From Cucumis sativus (Eukaryota; Streptophyta; Magnoliopsida; Cucurbitales; Cucurbitaceae), in contig NC_026660.2 of the NCBI RefSeq assembly GCF_000004075.3, forward strand, positions 26,043,498 to 26,107,497: a stretch of 64,000 bases of DNA, written 5' to 3'. Made by a program: the position numbers and the translations under genes. This document shows, piece by piece, positions 48,101 to 60,180 of the stretch (position 1 is the stretch's first letter; each line of letters opens with the position of its first letter). The notes beneath the pieces were generated by a model, which saw only the letters and a program-made list of their open reading frames with translations, had not been told where the DNA came from and did not search any database.

Positions 48101-50162
48101 AGAAAAGAACAAAAAGACACTGTGTAGATGACTTGGTGAATGGTAGTATATGAAAATTGTACCCGGCAAACAAAAGCTGCAGCAGCCAATTCTGAGAGGT
48201 AACCATTCATATGGCTATTCCGCTCACCTCCAATGGGAAACCCCTGTTCCGAAGACCAAAGCCCGGTTCCATGACCAAAACCAACTCCGTTTTGGAATAC
48301 TGGCATATGATGAGGGCCAAAACCCACCCCATTCTGGAATGGAGTATGAGCTTCCAAAGAAGCCTTTCCATTCTGCAGATGAATACTCCCATTTGAATCA
48401 TTATACCGAGTGAAATCTTCCTTACCAACAACTTTCACATAATTTGCAGCAATCTCACATTGCTTAGCCCTTTCACGAATTAACATGTCTGCTTCTTGAA
48501 GAGTTAGAAAACTAATATGGCGTCCAGCTTCATCTAGAATGGGACCATCAATGATGCATATAAGCTTGTCAGCTCCAATAGCCAAGGCACAAGCTGTTGC
48601 AACCTCATATGTACTGAAATCCACAAGACAAGAACATCAGTAATGGCTCTTCCTCCAAGTGATCTCAACAAAATATCCACCCTTTTAATTTAAGCACTAC
48701 ATTTTGTATGAACCAAAAACATATTTGGACTATCCCTTTCTCTTCAGTAAATTACTTCCCGGACATACAAGGGAAACAACTACACAAGCTGAGAAATAAT
48801 GAAATGCTCGTGATAGAGAGACTAAGAAATCAAACGCCCACAAAAAGAATCATAATTATAAAGGAAGAAACTATAAACAAGATTTAACAACAAATAACTA
48901 CAGGCATCATTGCATACTTGCAATTCAGAACTTCGCCAGAACTAGAATAACCAAGGTTGCTCAATATAACTATACAACCACCATCAAGCCTCTCACGCAT
49001 GCGAGCTACGTCTACTTTCTTAACTTCACCCGTTGCCCCATAATCAACACCATCAACAACTCCCCTTCTCTGCAAAAGGAGAGTAACCACTCATTCTACA
49101 AATTTACAATCAAATAATATCCCAAATCCACGATATATCATAGGCGTTTCAAGGAAAATACCATATTAACAAACTAAAAAGATTTCTACCTTAGCAGCAA
49201 GAAAGTTGCCACTAACAACGCTTACACCAACTTCATGCCAACGTCTGCTGTCTCCATGTCTACGGATATTGCAGATAGAAGGTCCGGGTGAAAGCTTTGC
49301 CTCAATCATCACCCGGATACCTCCAGCCGCTTCCATTGCAGCTGCTAGAGATTGGCTATCAGTAACCCTGTATTGACCAACAAAATTCGGCTTGCTTCCT
49401 GTAACGGGTACAGACATTTAAAATTAAAAATCATATCAAGGTCAACATGAGAATGAAAGAGAACTGAAAAAATAACAAATTCTTTTTTAAGTATACTAAT
49501 AGAATAATAGTAAAGTGGCCCAAGTCCTTGGTTTCAACAATATTGCATATGATAAACAAAAGACATCAAAGAACAAACCTCTCTCCGCCAAAAGTTTGTC
49601 AATTAAAACGTGGGTCCCTGGAACGAGAATGAATCTGATTCCAAGATGATGAAGAAAAGCAATGTCCTGGACGTATAAATAGCTTCAACAGGATAAATTG
49701 AAACCAACACCAAAACTAAAGAAATACATCATAAAACGTAGGTCCCTGATCAATATAAACACGAAAAAAGTCATATTAAAGAGATATGACAAAACCTGCC
49801 TTTAGAATAAGATCTAAGTAAGAGCTAGAAACAATTTCCCCAGAAATCATCACAACGAAAGTGCCTCCTCTATGTGCCCATAAGTAAGGCCAAGCCTCCC
49901 TAAACCAACGCACAAACTGCTTATCCTCCACAGAATTGTAATCCTCTTCCTCTTCCTCCACGTCCCCATTTCCGTAGTTGAATAGATTGAACCTTCTCGA
50001 GCTTTCCCCTACTTTCTTCAATCCCTTGTCCCGCAATTCTAACTTATTGAACTTAAACATTGCCTTCCCATTTTGGAAACTACGGCTATAAGGGACATTT
50101 TTAGAAGGAAATCCTCGGCTTGTCTGTAAATAAAGCTGAGAGCTTGAAAGGGAGGCAGACAT
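45182..50162 (-). CDS. NAGS: N-acetylglutamate synthase (amino-acid N-acetyltransferase), plastid; form using proximal exon 1
   Basis: First enzyme of ornithine and arginine synthesis: acetyl-CoA plus glutamate gives N-acetylglutamate, in the plastid. Ten exons: 49800-50162, 49579-49666, 49190-49398, 48918-49069, 48163-48613, 47408-47505, 46609-46720, 46288-46447, 45565-45637 and 45182-45335, joining to 619 residues (Arabidopsis NAGS1 is about 610). Residues 1 to about 80 are a transit peptide and variable acidic stretch. The kinase-like domain runs to about 320, with [56 protein letters not shown] and [20 protein letters not shown]. The C-terminal GNAT domain has [20 protein letters not shown] and the acetyl-CoA loop [11 protein letters not shown], then [11 protein letters not shown]. 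Introns 1 (AAG|gcaggt) and 6 (CAG|gcaagt) need GC donors to keep frame. Confidence 0.95.
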
Positions 50163-50985
50163 GGCAGACGAAGCGAGGCAAGAAAGTGACAAAATAGAAT
50201 TTTGGAGGTTTCAAACTTCCAACTTATAAAAGCCATTGCGGAGCCGCCGACCACGGAGAAAAGGGTTGTAGAATCTTGGGCCTTTTGGGCCACGAAGCTT
50301 TAAATGGGCTGAACCCAATTCTTTTGAGATGGTGGCTATCGCTATCGGATTTGTTTCGAGTCATGGAAATAGAAAGGAAGACGCGACTAAACGAAACTGT
50401 GGTGATGAGACCGAAAGCTTAGTTCAACACTTGGCCTTTGTCATTCACTGTTTTTTTCTAATACTTATCATAAAGCCCCTCAAGCAACGAAGAGCCGATG
50501 AGATACGCAAGAATATATCAAGCCAAGATAGAGCGACAAAACGGAAGCCTGTCTAAATCCTACACTACTCAACTTGTAAAACAACTTCTGATTTGGCCCT
50601 TCAAAGCACTTCCACCTCAAAATGCTTCCAAAGTCCAAAAATGTTCTACTTTTCATCAAAAGATAAAAACATGGGGATTGGGTTTGGTCCCAAACTCCAA
50701 AGTTTTTTTACTTTTTAAAATACTAATGTGTGACGTAAAGATATTTGAGTTTAAAATAATAAAACACTAATGTAGACATTAATTTTATGTTCTGTTTTTT
50801 CCTTTTTCGTGATGATCTAAACAAGGGGTCCCACTCGATAATTTCTCTCTCTGTCTGCCTCTTGCCTTTGGTTAAGTTCCCATTTAACTCAAACAAAACT
50901 AAAAGTAGAGTTCATAATTATCCGCCACCGATAGAAAGAATTAAAATGAAGCAATTTTTATTACAGAGACGAGAGAAAGAGAGAC

Positions 50986-51393
50986 CTTAAGCAAGGCATG
51001 GAGGCGAGGACTGGCTACAATTTCGGCGGATATAACGACGACAAAAGTACGGCCTATATGAGAAAAAATATAGGGATAAGCTTCTCTGAATTCTTCAATA
51101 AATCTCCTGTCTTCTTCAGTAACTTTTGTATAATACGCATCATTTTTAGTCTCAATTTCCGGCCCCTCAGCGGTTGTTTTGACCTCCTCCCGGTTGCAGA
51201 CTTTCCCCGCCGACAATCCCATATTCAATTTTCTTTTCCCACTCTCACAGCACATTGGACCTTTGATCGTCGTCCATCGCCGCAGATTCTTTCTGTACCC
51301 ACGTCCCACACCCACCGACTCAAAATCAAAGCAAGTAATTTCACGGTAACTACTCTTCGGAAAAACCCAAGTCCTTGTTGTGGGAGTAGCCAT
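50986..51393 (-). CDS. NAGS: Second, distal candidate first exon of NAGS
   Basis: An open exon of 136 codons from ATG 51393 to a donor AAG|gtctct at 50986. It encodes a Ser/Arg-rich leader, then EEDRRFIEEFREAYPYIFSH, a RTFVVVISAEIVAS strand and ALLK. Its last 35 residues match those of the proximal exon 1 at about 60% by eye. It ends in phase 0, as the proximal exon does, so it could splice straight to exon 2 (GACATTGCTTTT) and give a 634-residue protein. It has no following copy of exons 2-10. So it is either a true alternative first exon with its own promoter or the remnant of a tandem gene copy that has stayed open. The lack of any break over 408 bases favours use. Confidence 0.7.
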
Positions 51394-52072
51394 AACCACC
51401 AGTTTAATGGAAGTGAAACAGAATCCAGAAGGAAAAGAAAAAGGTTTTCTAAAGAGTGTATTGTGAAACAGAAACAGAGAAAGGCAGGAAGAAGAGAGAG
51501 GAAGAAGCTGAATGGCGAACGCGGCGAAACGGTGGGGTGGGAAGAAAAGAAGTGATAAAAGAGTAAAAAAATGTTTAAAGGAATTGTGGAGTGGCGATTA
51601 AATAGAAGAATGTATGGAATCGGTTGGTGAGGTTCAATTTTGAACTCATTCATTAATATTTATAAAATAATTGAGCAATGGCAATTGAGAAGCTGATGAC
51701 CTCTGCATTCATGGACGTAAATTCTTTTTTTATTCAAAAAAAGGAAGAAAAAAAATAGTCTGAACACATACATTTCAATTATTTAGAGAAAGACAAAAGA
51801 AATGAGTCATTGATATTATTCGAATTTTTTCTTTCGTTTATTCTTATTCCTAATTCGACTTTTTAATTGAACCTTTTTTTGTAATAAGAAATTGAGAAGA
51901 AATGAGAGTGAGGCGGGCGGGGGTTTCCATTGCACGTGACTTCCACTCCCTGAATATTCATTTGGGTTTACCTCAGCAGATTAGAAAGGGCACGTGGAGG
52001 AATTTAGAATGTCGTGGGCAATTTAGTAAATTCCTTGTAATTTAATATTTTTTTATACTTATCCGAAAAATA

Positions 52073-52112
52073 CTTTTTTTTTCTTTTTTTCTTTTTTCTT
52101 TTTTCTTTTTTC
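52073..52112. repeat. T(5-9)C polypyrimidine array
   Basis: Runs of five to nine T separated by single C, about six units. Confidence 0.8.
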
Positions 52113-54783
52113 TGTGAGGAGATGGCAAAGGGAAGTTACTTTATGGGAATGAGTTGAACTGATAAAGCAGAGAGAACAATGACCAACGGAATTAAGGAAA
52201 AGAACCACATAATATTATCATTGTTGTTATTGTTAATCTCATAATTACTGAGATGGAATTTGTATGATTTTGTTATCAAATTAAATAACCTGTTCGGATT
52301 TTTTTTTTACATAGTGTTCGAATAAGTTAAAGGAAGAATAGTGTTAAACATGTTCTTTTCTTTTTTTGGAGAACAAACAATTTTAAACCTCCCGACTGTC
52401 TCTTGTGTCTAATCAATACGTTAGAGATATTGCATGAGTACCAGGTGTTCGATCCACCGATGCTTAAAGAAAAGGTGGGAAATGCATTATTATTTTCGAA
52501 ATTGAGGAGAGCCCAATGGGCCATTTGAGAAAATAAAAATTAAAGCCCAATTGTCATTATATTGTAGATTGGGCTTGTAAACGGTATCACTTTGTGGTAG
52601 GGCATTTGCCTTCCGCGATGGCCCAAATTATGCAAAAGGCAGTAGGAAAAAGGGAAAAACTTAACAACTATATGCCCTTTGTAATTTACAAATATAACAG
52701 CCATGTTAAAACAATAATAATAAAGTATACAACATCTTGAAAAACTACAAATCTATCGAACCATGTTACAAATATTGATATATTATTTAATAGACTTTAG
52801 TATCTTTGCACTTTCTTTAAATATATTGCAATGTATTTAATTATTATTCATAAAATTGTTGTCCTTCGTAATTATTCAAAAAATAAATTAGAAAAAGCTA
52901 TCCATTATAGTTATTAAAAAATAAATTATAAACTGTTTTTCTAGTACAACTTACGTGTACAAGAGATTTTGAACCTCCCACCAAAAACCTGATAATCTAA
53001 ATTACTAGTGATAAAATAAAAGTTGATCTTATGTACATGGCTTTACCGGTAGAGAAGTGAAGATGACAAATTCAATCCTTAATCTTATTATTTGATTATA
53101 TTTATAATAACTAGTTATGTTATTTGATAACACATATTAAAAAATCAACACCATTATGTTAGAATTTTATCTTTTATATATGATGCCATATTGTAAAAAC
53201 TCATATACATGGTTGGGGATTGCCTAGGACAAGGGCTAAAGTTAGTGAGCAAGTTCAAGTCTAAGAAATTAAAATTGGAAGGGGCTACATGGGGAGAGAG
53301 TACCTGCATCTCAAAAGGGAAAACCCTCCAATTTTGTGACAGCGAGTCGAACAAAAAGGAAGTGTCTTATCTAAGTAAATAACCGAGTTGAATATATTAA
53401 GTCTAGCACTCTGCACCTTGAGAGTCATCATCTTTCTAACATTGTCCACGTAATAAGTAATAACTACATGTGAGTGTCAAATGAAAGAGATTCCAAAATA
53501 GTTCCACTGGTAAGATAGTGTGTTATAATGGCATTTTCTGTTGTGTTATTTAGTTTTGGTTTATTTAATAGGCAAAAACACATGGACCCAACTTATTAAT
53601 TATTTGAAGTATTTCAAGTTTCAACTTATTAATTGTCATTGCAGTAGATATTGAAATCTTAATATGAAACCTTCCCTCTCCCTATTTCTCTTAACTATTC
53701 CGAAACGTATACCTAAAAGAAGCAAGTAAAATCCAAACAACTTCCCAACCTTATTTTCTATACTTAATTGGTTCAACTATATCATTTTTTTTGTATTGAT
53801 CTAGATACTATATCATTCGTCAGTTAATTAAACATAAGTATAGTGTGAGTAACTCTCATGCAAGTCAACTCAAACGACAGAACGAGATCTGAAAAGTGAG
53901 TTGATAGATAATTCAAGAAACACGCATAACAATAATACCGCACATACCAAATTTTCAATGTACAACATGCACTCACAAATAGAATTGTTTGTTCAATTTA
54001 TTGTCCTTATATTTGTTAGAAAATATATAATTAAATTCATCTTCACTTGTTAATTAAGTTATTGAGTCAATCAATGATTTAATATGGTATTATAGCAAGT
54101 TAGTTTAGAAAAGTCTAATGTTGAAGTTGGTGCAATATTACTTTGTATGTAATCAATATTCTACTCACTTGTTTGAATGTTATGTGTATAGGAGCGGAGG
54201 GTATATGAACCATTTAACTGTTTTCAAACCGATAAACTTAAAAGCTTTCACACGACACACAAGGGAATTAATATGGACCCAAAAATAAAATGAGACGGCA
54301 AAATAATGCTTTAAATGAAGACAAAATCAAATACCCAATGATGTAGAAATATAGAGAGAAAGTGTTCATTTATTTTTTGACACGTAAAGTGAATTGGTCA
54401 TTTTCCTAAAGAAATTAAGATGGTTGAACATGAAACCACCCAAACCCCACACGAAAAACAATACACCCTACTTCCAAAAAATGGATTAATTTTGCCAAAG
54501 ATAATGTAATATGTGTAGTTCTTAATTTAAAGAGCCAAAGGAATCCAAGAAAATCAAAACATGTCCCATACGTTCAAACAAATATTTGAAACCACAAAAA
54601 GGTGACAATGGTACTTTTATTTATTTATTGAGAAAAAAGGTGGAACAACGAATATCCATTGTCCATGGTGCTCTTCCATTCATAACCACAAACCAAAGTT
54701 TTGTTCCTTTACATTATATTTACATAATGTCAGTAACCTTTTTCAATTCAATTGAAGCTTATCCAAAGGATTATGAAATTAAG

Positions 54784-55185
54784 GGAGTTAACTTTATTTA
54801 TTTTAACACACAAATAAGCCAATAAGCTACAAAAATAAATATCGATGAAATAGAAATTAATAAAAAAAATTGTTAAATTTATATTCTGGTTCTTGTATTT
54901 TGAGAAAAAAAAATAGTCTCTACGTTGTTGTTTCAAGTGATAGTTGAAATATCTACAAATATACATTTAAAAGGGTTAATAAAATGAAGGGAAAAAAAAC
55001 TTTTATTTAACCACACAAATATGCTTTAAGCTACTAATATTTACATGGATATTGATATAGAAATTAGTTACAAATTTAGTTAAATTTACATTTTCGTCAT
55101 TGTATTATGAAAGAGAGAAAAAACCAATTCAAGTTATTTTTTCAATTGATATTATATATTGTAGAAAATATTTACAAATATAAAA
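54784..55185. repeat. Two diverged tandem copies of an approximately 190-bp block
   Basis: Copy A (54784-54970) and copy B (about 54990-55185) share ordered blocks: cacacaaataagcc...aagcta / cacacaaatatgc...aagcta; gatgaaatagaaatta / gatatagaaatta; gttaaatttatattc...gtattttgaga / gttaaatttacattt...gtattatgaaa; tacaaatatacatttaaaag / tacaaatataaaag. A partial third start may follow near 55190. No coding capacity. Confidence 0.6.
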
Positions 55186-57200
55186 GAATTTTACTTAATT
55201 TTACTTTTTATCACTCAAATAGATGCCTATAATTATTTTAATGATAGGCACGAACAAATATTTATTTAAGTCTAAAATATATTATTGATAAAAATTAATT
55301 TTTTAATAAATATTTTCAATAGTTACTATATTAAAAACAATCTTAAAAAAATATATGGTTGTTTTCTTTAAATAAAAATGATTATTTAACCATTTTTAAT
55401 ATAAATTTTATATTTATTGAAAACATATATAAACTAAAAATTGAGAATTAAAATCACATGTAATAGAGTTAGAAAAGACCAAAATGGTATATTTAATCTA
55501 AAAATTATAACCATTCTAACTGAATAACAAAAAAATAAACATTTTTTCAACTTTTTCTTTTCCACCACGTATGATGTTTCACAAATGTTGTTTAAATATA
55601 GCGATTGGGTGATTTTCAGTTACTTGAAATCGAACATTTTAAAGCAAGAAATGATATATAATTAAGAAGAAAATGGCGTAGCCAAATTGAAGAATAATTG
55701 ATGTGAGATCAATGGAAGGCATATGGGAATTCGATTGAAGCCTCGTACATATAGATTTTGAATATATATATTATAGATATAGGAGAACAATGAGTGATTA
55801 AGGAATAATTAGAATCTTTGGAGATGATTCAAGTGAATCCATAAATATATAATATAGTGGGGTATATCCTTTTTGTTTTGTGGGATATGCAGCATGCGTA
55901 TGAATGATTGGCTCAATTATTGTAATCATATATGATCTCAAAACCATATGCTTTTAGACTACATAATGTATAAATCTGGATATGAACAGTTGGAAAGAAT
56001 AATAACGCATTATATCTTTAGAGATTAAACAAATCTCTAATTGGTTTTTTTTTATAAATTTTAGATTATATATATATATACTTATTTTTGGAAATATAAT
56101 ATATCTGACATTAGAATTTTGAAGTGCATATTATATATATATTTTTTCAATTATATAGATCACAAATCTCACCTATCAATTATTCCATCAATAGTAGAGC
56201 GTTTAAATGTCAAAACTTTTGATTGAGTTTATGAATTATGTGAATTGAGATATGTACATGTCTGTAATTCCATATATTAGAAAACACTTTAATGATATAC
56301 ATTTAATTAAATTAAAGAGAATGCATGGAAATTTTATTTTTCATATAATAAAATGAGTTGATAACTCATTTATAATTATAGAAAAATGACAAAAAAAAAG
56401 TTATACTTTGTTATTTCTTTTCATTTTAATATATTTGAAAAGCTCGTGACTTTTGTAGAAATAATTATTGTATATTGGCAAACTCGAGTTTATTTGAAAT
56501 GGTTAATATATAATTCTAACTGGAATAATACTTCTACTCCCAACTATATAAGCCAAAAACTCCTTATGGAAAGTTTTAAATGTATGGATGAAAGTTAATT
56601 AACATCTTGCACATTAACAATAATTTATTACAATGGTAGAAGGCAAGTGGAATAGAAAAATAAAAAATTTCTTATTAAACCATAGAATTCGGTTGTATTT
56701 ATGCAATTAATACACCAAACATTTAATGAAAATAATAATACACCAAACATCTACCATTATTGGTAATACAATTTTGTATGATATATCGTCACACTTAGTT
56801 ATCAGCCTAAACACATTATCAAACATGGCATATGATGCAATTAATTGAAAATGAAATAAAAGGAAGTTAATTAAGGCAGACGATCATTAAAGTAATTGCC
56901 AATAATTTACATTTAAAAAAGAAAACTAAAGCACCTCAACTAATGAAGTTCCGTACACTAATTTAAAATTAGATAGAAAGAAGTAATAAAAGTACTACTG
57001 CAAATACACAAAGAGACGTATCTAAATAATAAAGAGAAAAATATAAAAAGAGGTATATATAAAAGATAAAGATTGAGATTTTGACGTTAACTTCTTGTAG
57101 TAATTATTCATTGAAGATCATGAAAGCGAAAGGCCAATTTTTTTGTTTTGGTTTTTGTTCATATATTGCCTTTCCTTTTCCCTTTCCCTTTTTTTCCTTT

Positions 57201-59575
57201 TCAATTAATTCCAATTTCTGCAATGCTTTGTAAGGCTGGCCTCCATTGACTTCCACCACCATAATGTCTTCCCATACCTCTCTGTCCTCTTCCACCGCCG
57301 CTGCTTCCGGCGTTGCTGTTTTCGAGGCGGTGTTCGGCATCCTGCTCCGGCTGCGAAAATATCATTATTTTAGCATAATGTTTTTGATTTGACTCCAATG
57401 ATCAAAAAGTAGGATTGTTCACGTTCATTTGAAGATATTGGTTATCGACTTTGTAAAGAGCAAGCAAACAAATATCTTTCTACTTTATGATTATGATCAA
57501 AGAAAAGGCCATGTTATTTAGATTTTTTTTCTTTTTAATATATATATCAGCAAAAGAGAGAAAGGAGAAAGGAGCTAGAAAGTGTTGTTTTGAAAAGAAA
57601 AAGTATTAGAGTGTTGATTGGTTGTGTTGCACCTATATCTTTGCATACTCCAGTTTTTCAAAATAACAAGAAATTTTGACTTTTTTCAATGGACAAATTG
57701 TATTCAATCATTGTCCTTTTTTTTTTAAAGAGGGTCACTTGTAAACGTTCTCAAGAGTTAAAACCTCTAGATTTCAATATAAAATTGTTGATGAAGTCTG
57801 TGGGAAATGGAACTCAAATTGAAAATGAGTTAGTTTCAATATACAGGCAAACCCCATTATGATTTGGTCCCCTGAATAATTAATTCAACTTTTAAGTTAA
57901 GCAAACTTTTTTTTTCTTCCTTTCTAAATCTATAAGACAACATGCAGAGAATGCTTGCGAAAGCTGATAAAAGAAATTTCCCCTTTTATTTATTATTATT
58001 TTTTTAATCCTTAATTTATAATGAAGTTGAACTTTTTTTCATTTTCGAAAAAGAAAAAAAAAAAAAAAAAAGAACTGGGTTGAGTGAATATATCTGAGTT
58101 GAAGATGATATAAAAATTGAATACCGCTGGTGTGTACAGCTCTACTTCAATTCCTGACAAGATTCATGAGGTGACCCATAAAAAGCCTTTTCCCTCGATA
58201 TTTGTGGCCTTAAATTTCAAACCAATTTCAGATGCTTCTTTATTCAGAAAAAACAACTTTTTGTTTTTTCTTTTATTTCTTGGCTTTAATCAGAGTGTAA
58301 TCATGAAAAACGAAATTCAATAAATCGCGATATTTACCCCCAACCAATGGATTTTTTAAGAAAAGAAAAGGAAAAATCCCCTTTTGGGATTTGGAGCATG
58401 ATTAAGGGTTATGGGGTATTTGATTACCTTCATGTAATTTTGGGATTTAGAATTAGCATTCGGATTTGAACCAGAATCTGAGCCCTTTATCTTCATCCCA
58501 ACCGAAAGCGCTCCTCCCTCTTTCAGCAACTTTCCTAATTTCACACATTTCTTTGCAGCAAACTCCTTCAGTACATCTGAAAGAGGAAAGAAAATTCCCA
58601 ATTTAGCACACAATACACACATTAAATTTAGTTAGCAACCCACTCCAGTCTCTCTAATAACCGTTTTATTTGTTTAAATAAGTCCAACTCAACTATAACA
58701 GAAAACACTTTTAACTTTGAAGCTGATAAGTTTGATCTCACCATCTCCTTATATTATATTACTTGGGAAGTTCCATCTCACTATCTCCTTATATTATATT
58801 AAAGAGAGGACCATTTTTATATAAGTTTAAAATAAAATCATTCATTTATATTTCGAACTCTTAACAAAATAGCTTACTTTTAAGTATAATTCAACTGTGT
58901 GGTCGGCATATCAAGGATAAAGATATGCGAGAGTGGTAAAAAAAATAGAGATAGGCGAATCATATGATCAGATTCATCATTGTGTTTAGTAATGAACATC
59001 CCTTTAAATTTAAGAGTAATTATTAGGCGCAGCATAGTTTTTTTCCTTATTGCTGCATCTTTTTTTACACATGATAAAAGAAATCTTTAGGAAAAAAAAC
59101 CTACTGTACGTATGACATATTTTTATCCGATATTGACTAGATTGCATAAAAGATGGGTAAAGCCTGTGACATGCACTAAAGTTTTGTTTTTCTTCTTCCA
59201 ACTTTAAGAATATTTATTAAAAAACTATTCAACCAATGTACTTGTTCTATTGTTGCATTGCGAGAAAAGTAAGTGTGTGCGTGTATAATATAATTGTTAA
59301 AAATAAAGAAAAAGAAAAATACCTTCGAAAGTGATAAGGCGATAGACGTGGCCGATGAGAAGCGTGTCGTCAGGGCGGAGGAGCTTGAGCTGTTTGATGG
59401 GAGTTCCATTTTCGGACTTCATAGTAGAGGAAGTGATAAGGAGAGCAACGTAATGGCCAGGGTTAGAGTTCATGATCTCGTGTGCACTTACAGACCAATA
59501 AATCCTCTCGATCTTTTGATTACCAGGGTGTTGAATCACCACCGTCGCTGCCTCCGCCGCCTGACAGTTCCCCAT
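57201..59575 (-). CDS. PADRE / DUF4228 domain protein
   Basis: Plant-specific small protein of the PADRE family, many members of which respond to pathogens and abiotic stress; no biochemical function is established. Three exons: 59323-59575, 58428-58576 and 57201-57350, joining to 183 residues. It begins MGNCQAAEAATVVIQHPGNQ; the MGNC start is a likely N-myristoylation (Gly2) and palmitoylation (Cys4) site, so membrane attachment is expected. Conserved blocks follow: KIERIYWSVSAHEIM, NPGHYVALLI, LKLLRPDDTLLIGHVYRLIT and VLKEFAAKKCVKLGKLL. The C-terminal exon is Gly/Arg-rich and ends WRPALQSIAEIGIN, the WRPxLxSIxE motif usual for the family. Exon phases match (1 and 0). Confidence 0.92.
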
Positions 59576-60180
59576 TACCTCCCTATCTCTAAACCAAATC
59601 CTTCAACTCAAGAATCCCAAGTGCGCGTGTGGGTCGCGTGCGTTGGGGAAGTTGGCCTTAATTGTTTTTGAAGTAGAAGCTTAATCTTAAGCTATATATA
59701 TATATATATAGATATAGATATAAAAATTAATTAATCACAGACTATACACACGAGTAAATGAGTCTGACGCCTTTCTTTGATTGCTCTCTACACGATGCAC
59801 GTCAAGAATCTCAATTCTGAACAAAAGGACGTGACGTTTTCCAGATCACACACTTAAACGATTAAAGCACACCAACAAAACAATAAGAAGAAGAAATTAT
59901 TATACGAAACAAATTCAGAGACAGAGGAAGAAGAAGAAGGAAAAATAATTTCTGATTTTATTTTATTTTTTTCTGAAAATTTGAGAGAGAGAGATAGAGA
60001 AGGTAAAGAAGAAGGGAATGAAGTTGGTGAGTTGGGTAATGGGTACTTATAAAATGGTTCAGAAGGAACGTAAGAACTGAAAGCTCCCATCTGCTCGAAA
60101 CGTGTAAGATCTGCAAAACCCAACTGGGTCCTTTTAACCTAGGGCTGGGTCCCACCCTCAGCCTCTATTATAATGATTTT
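59576..60180 (-). promoter_or_regulatory. Upstream region of the PADRE gene
   Basis: Contains a (TA)n microsatellite at 59692-59710 extending into a GATATA stretch, a ggacgtgacgtttt sequence at about 59827 with ACGT cores that bZIP factors can bind, and GA-rich leader-like sequence near 59980. Minus-strand reading frames of 65 and 89 codons here look like untranslated sequence, not genes. Confidence 0.4.
59692..59710. repeat. (TA)n microsatellite
   Basis: A TA run about 120 bases upstream of the PADRE start codon, followed by gatata units. Confidence 0.8.

Larger units (their letters stand above)
51394..57200. other. AT-rich spacer, no gene seen
   Basis: The first 600 bases are the upstream region of the distal NAGS exon. 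Beyond, I find no gene over 5 kb. It includes a polypyrimidine array (52073-52112), a degenerate duplicated block (54784-55185) and AT-rich simple stretches near 56060-56150. Confidence 0.5.

Noticed and set aside
50329-50985. Plus-strand reading frames between the two NAGS first exons
   Set aside because: No domain, composition like the spacer, antisense to the NAGS promoter; treated as chance.
52424-52475. tRNA-like B-box (ggtgttcgatcc)
   Set aside because: No paired A-box at the right spacing and no cloverleaf; not a tRNA gene.
59854-60155. Two overlapping minus-strand reading frames of 65 and 89 codons upstream of the PADRE gene
   Set aside because: Low-complexity Ser/Leu translation of GA-rich leader DNA; probably 5' UTR or promoter.
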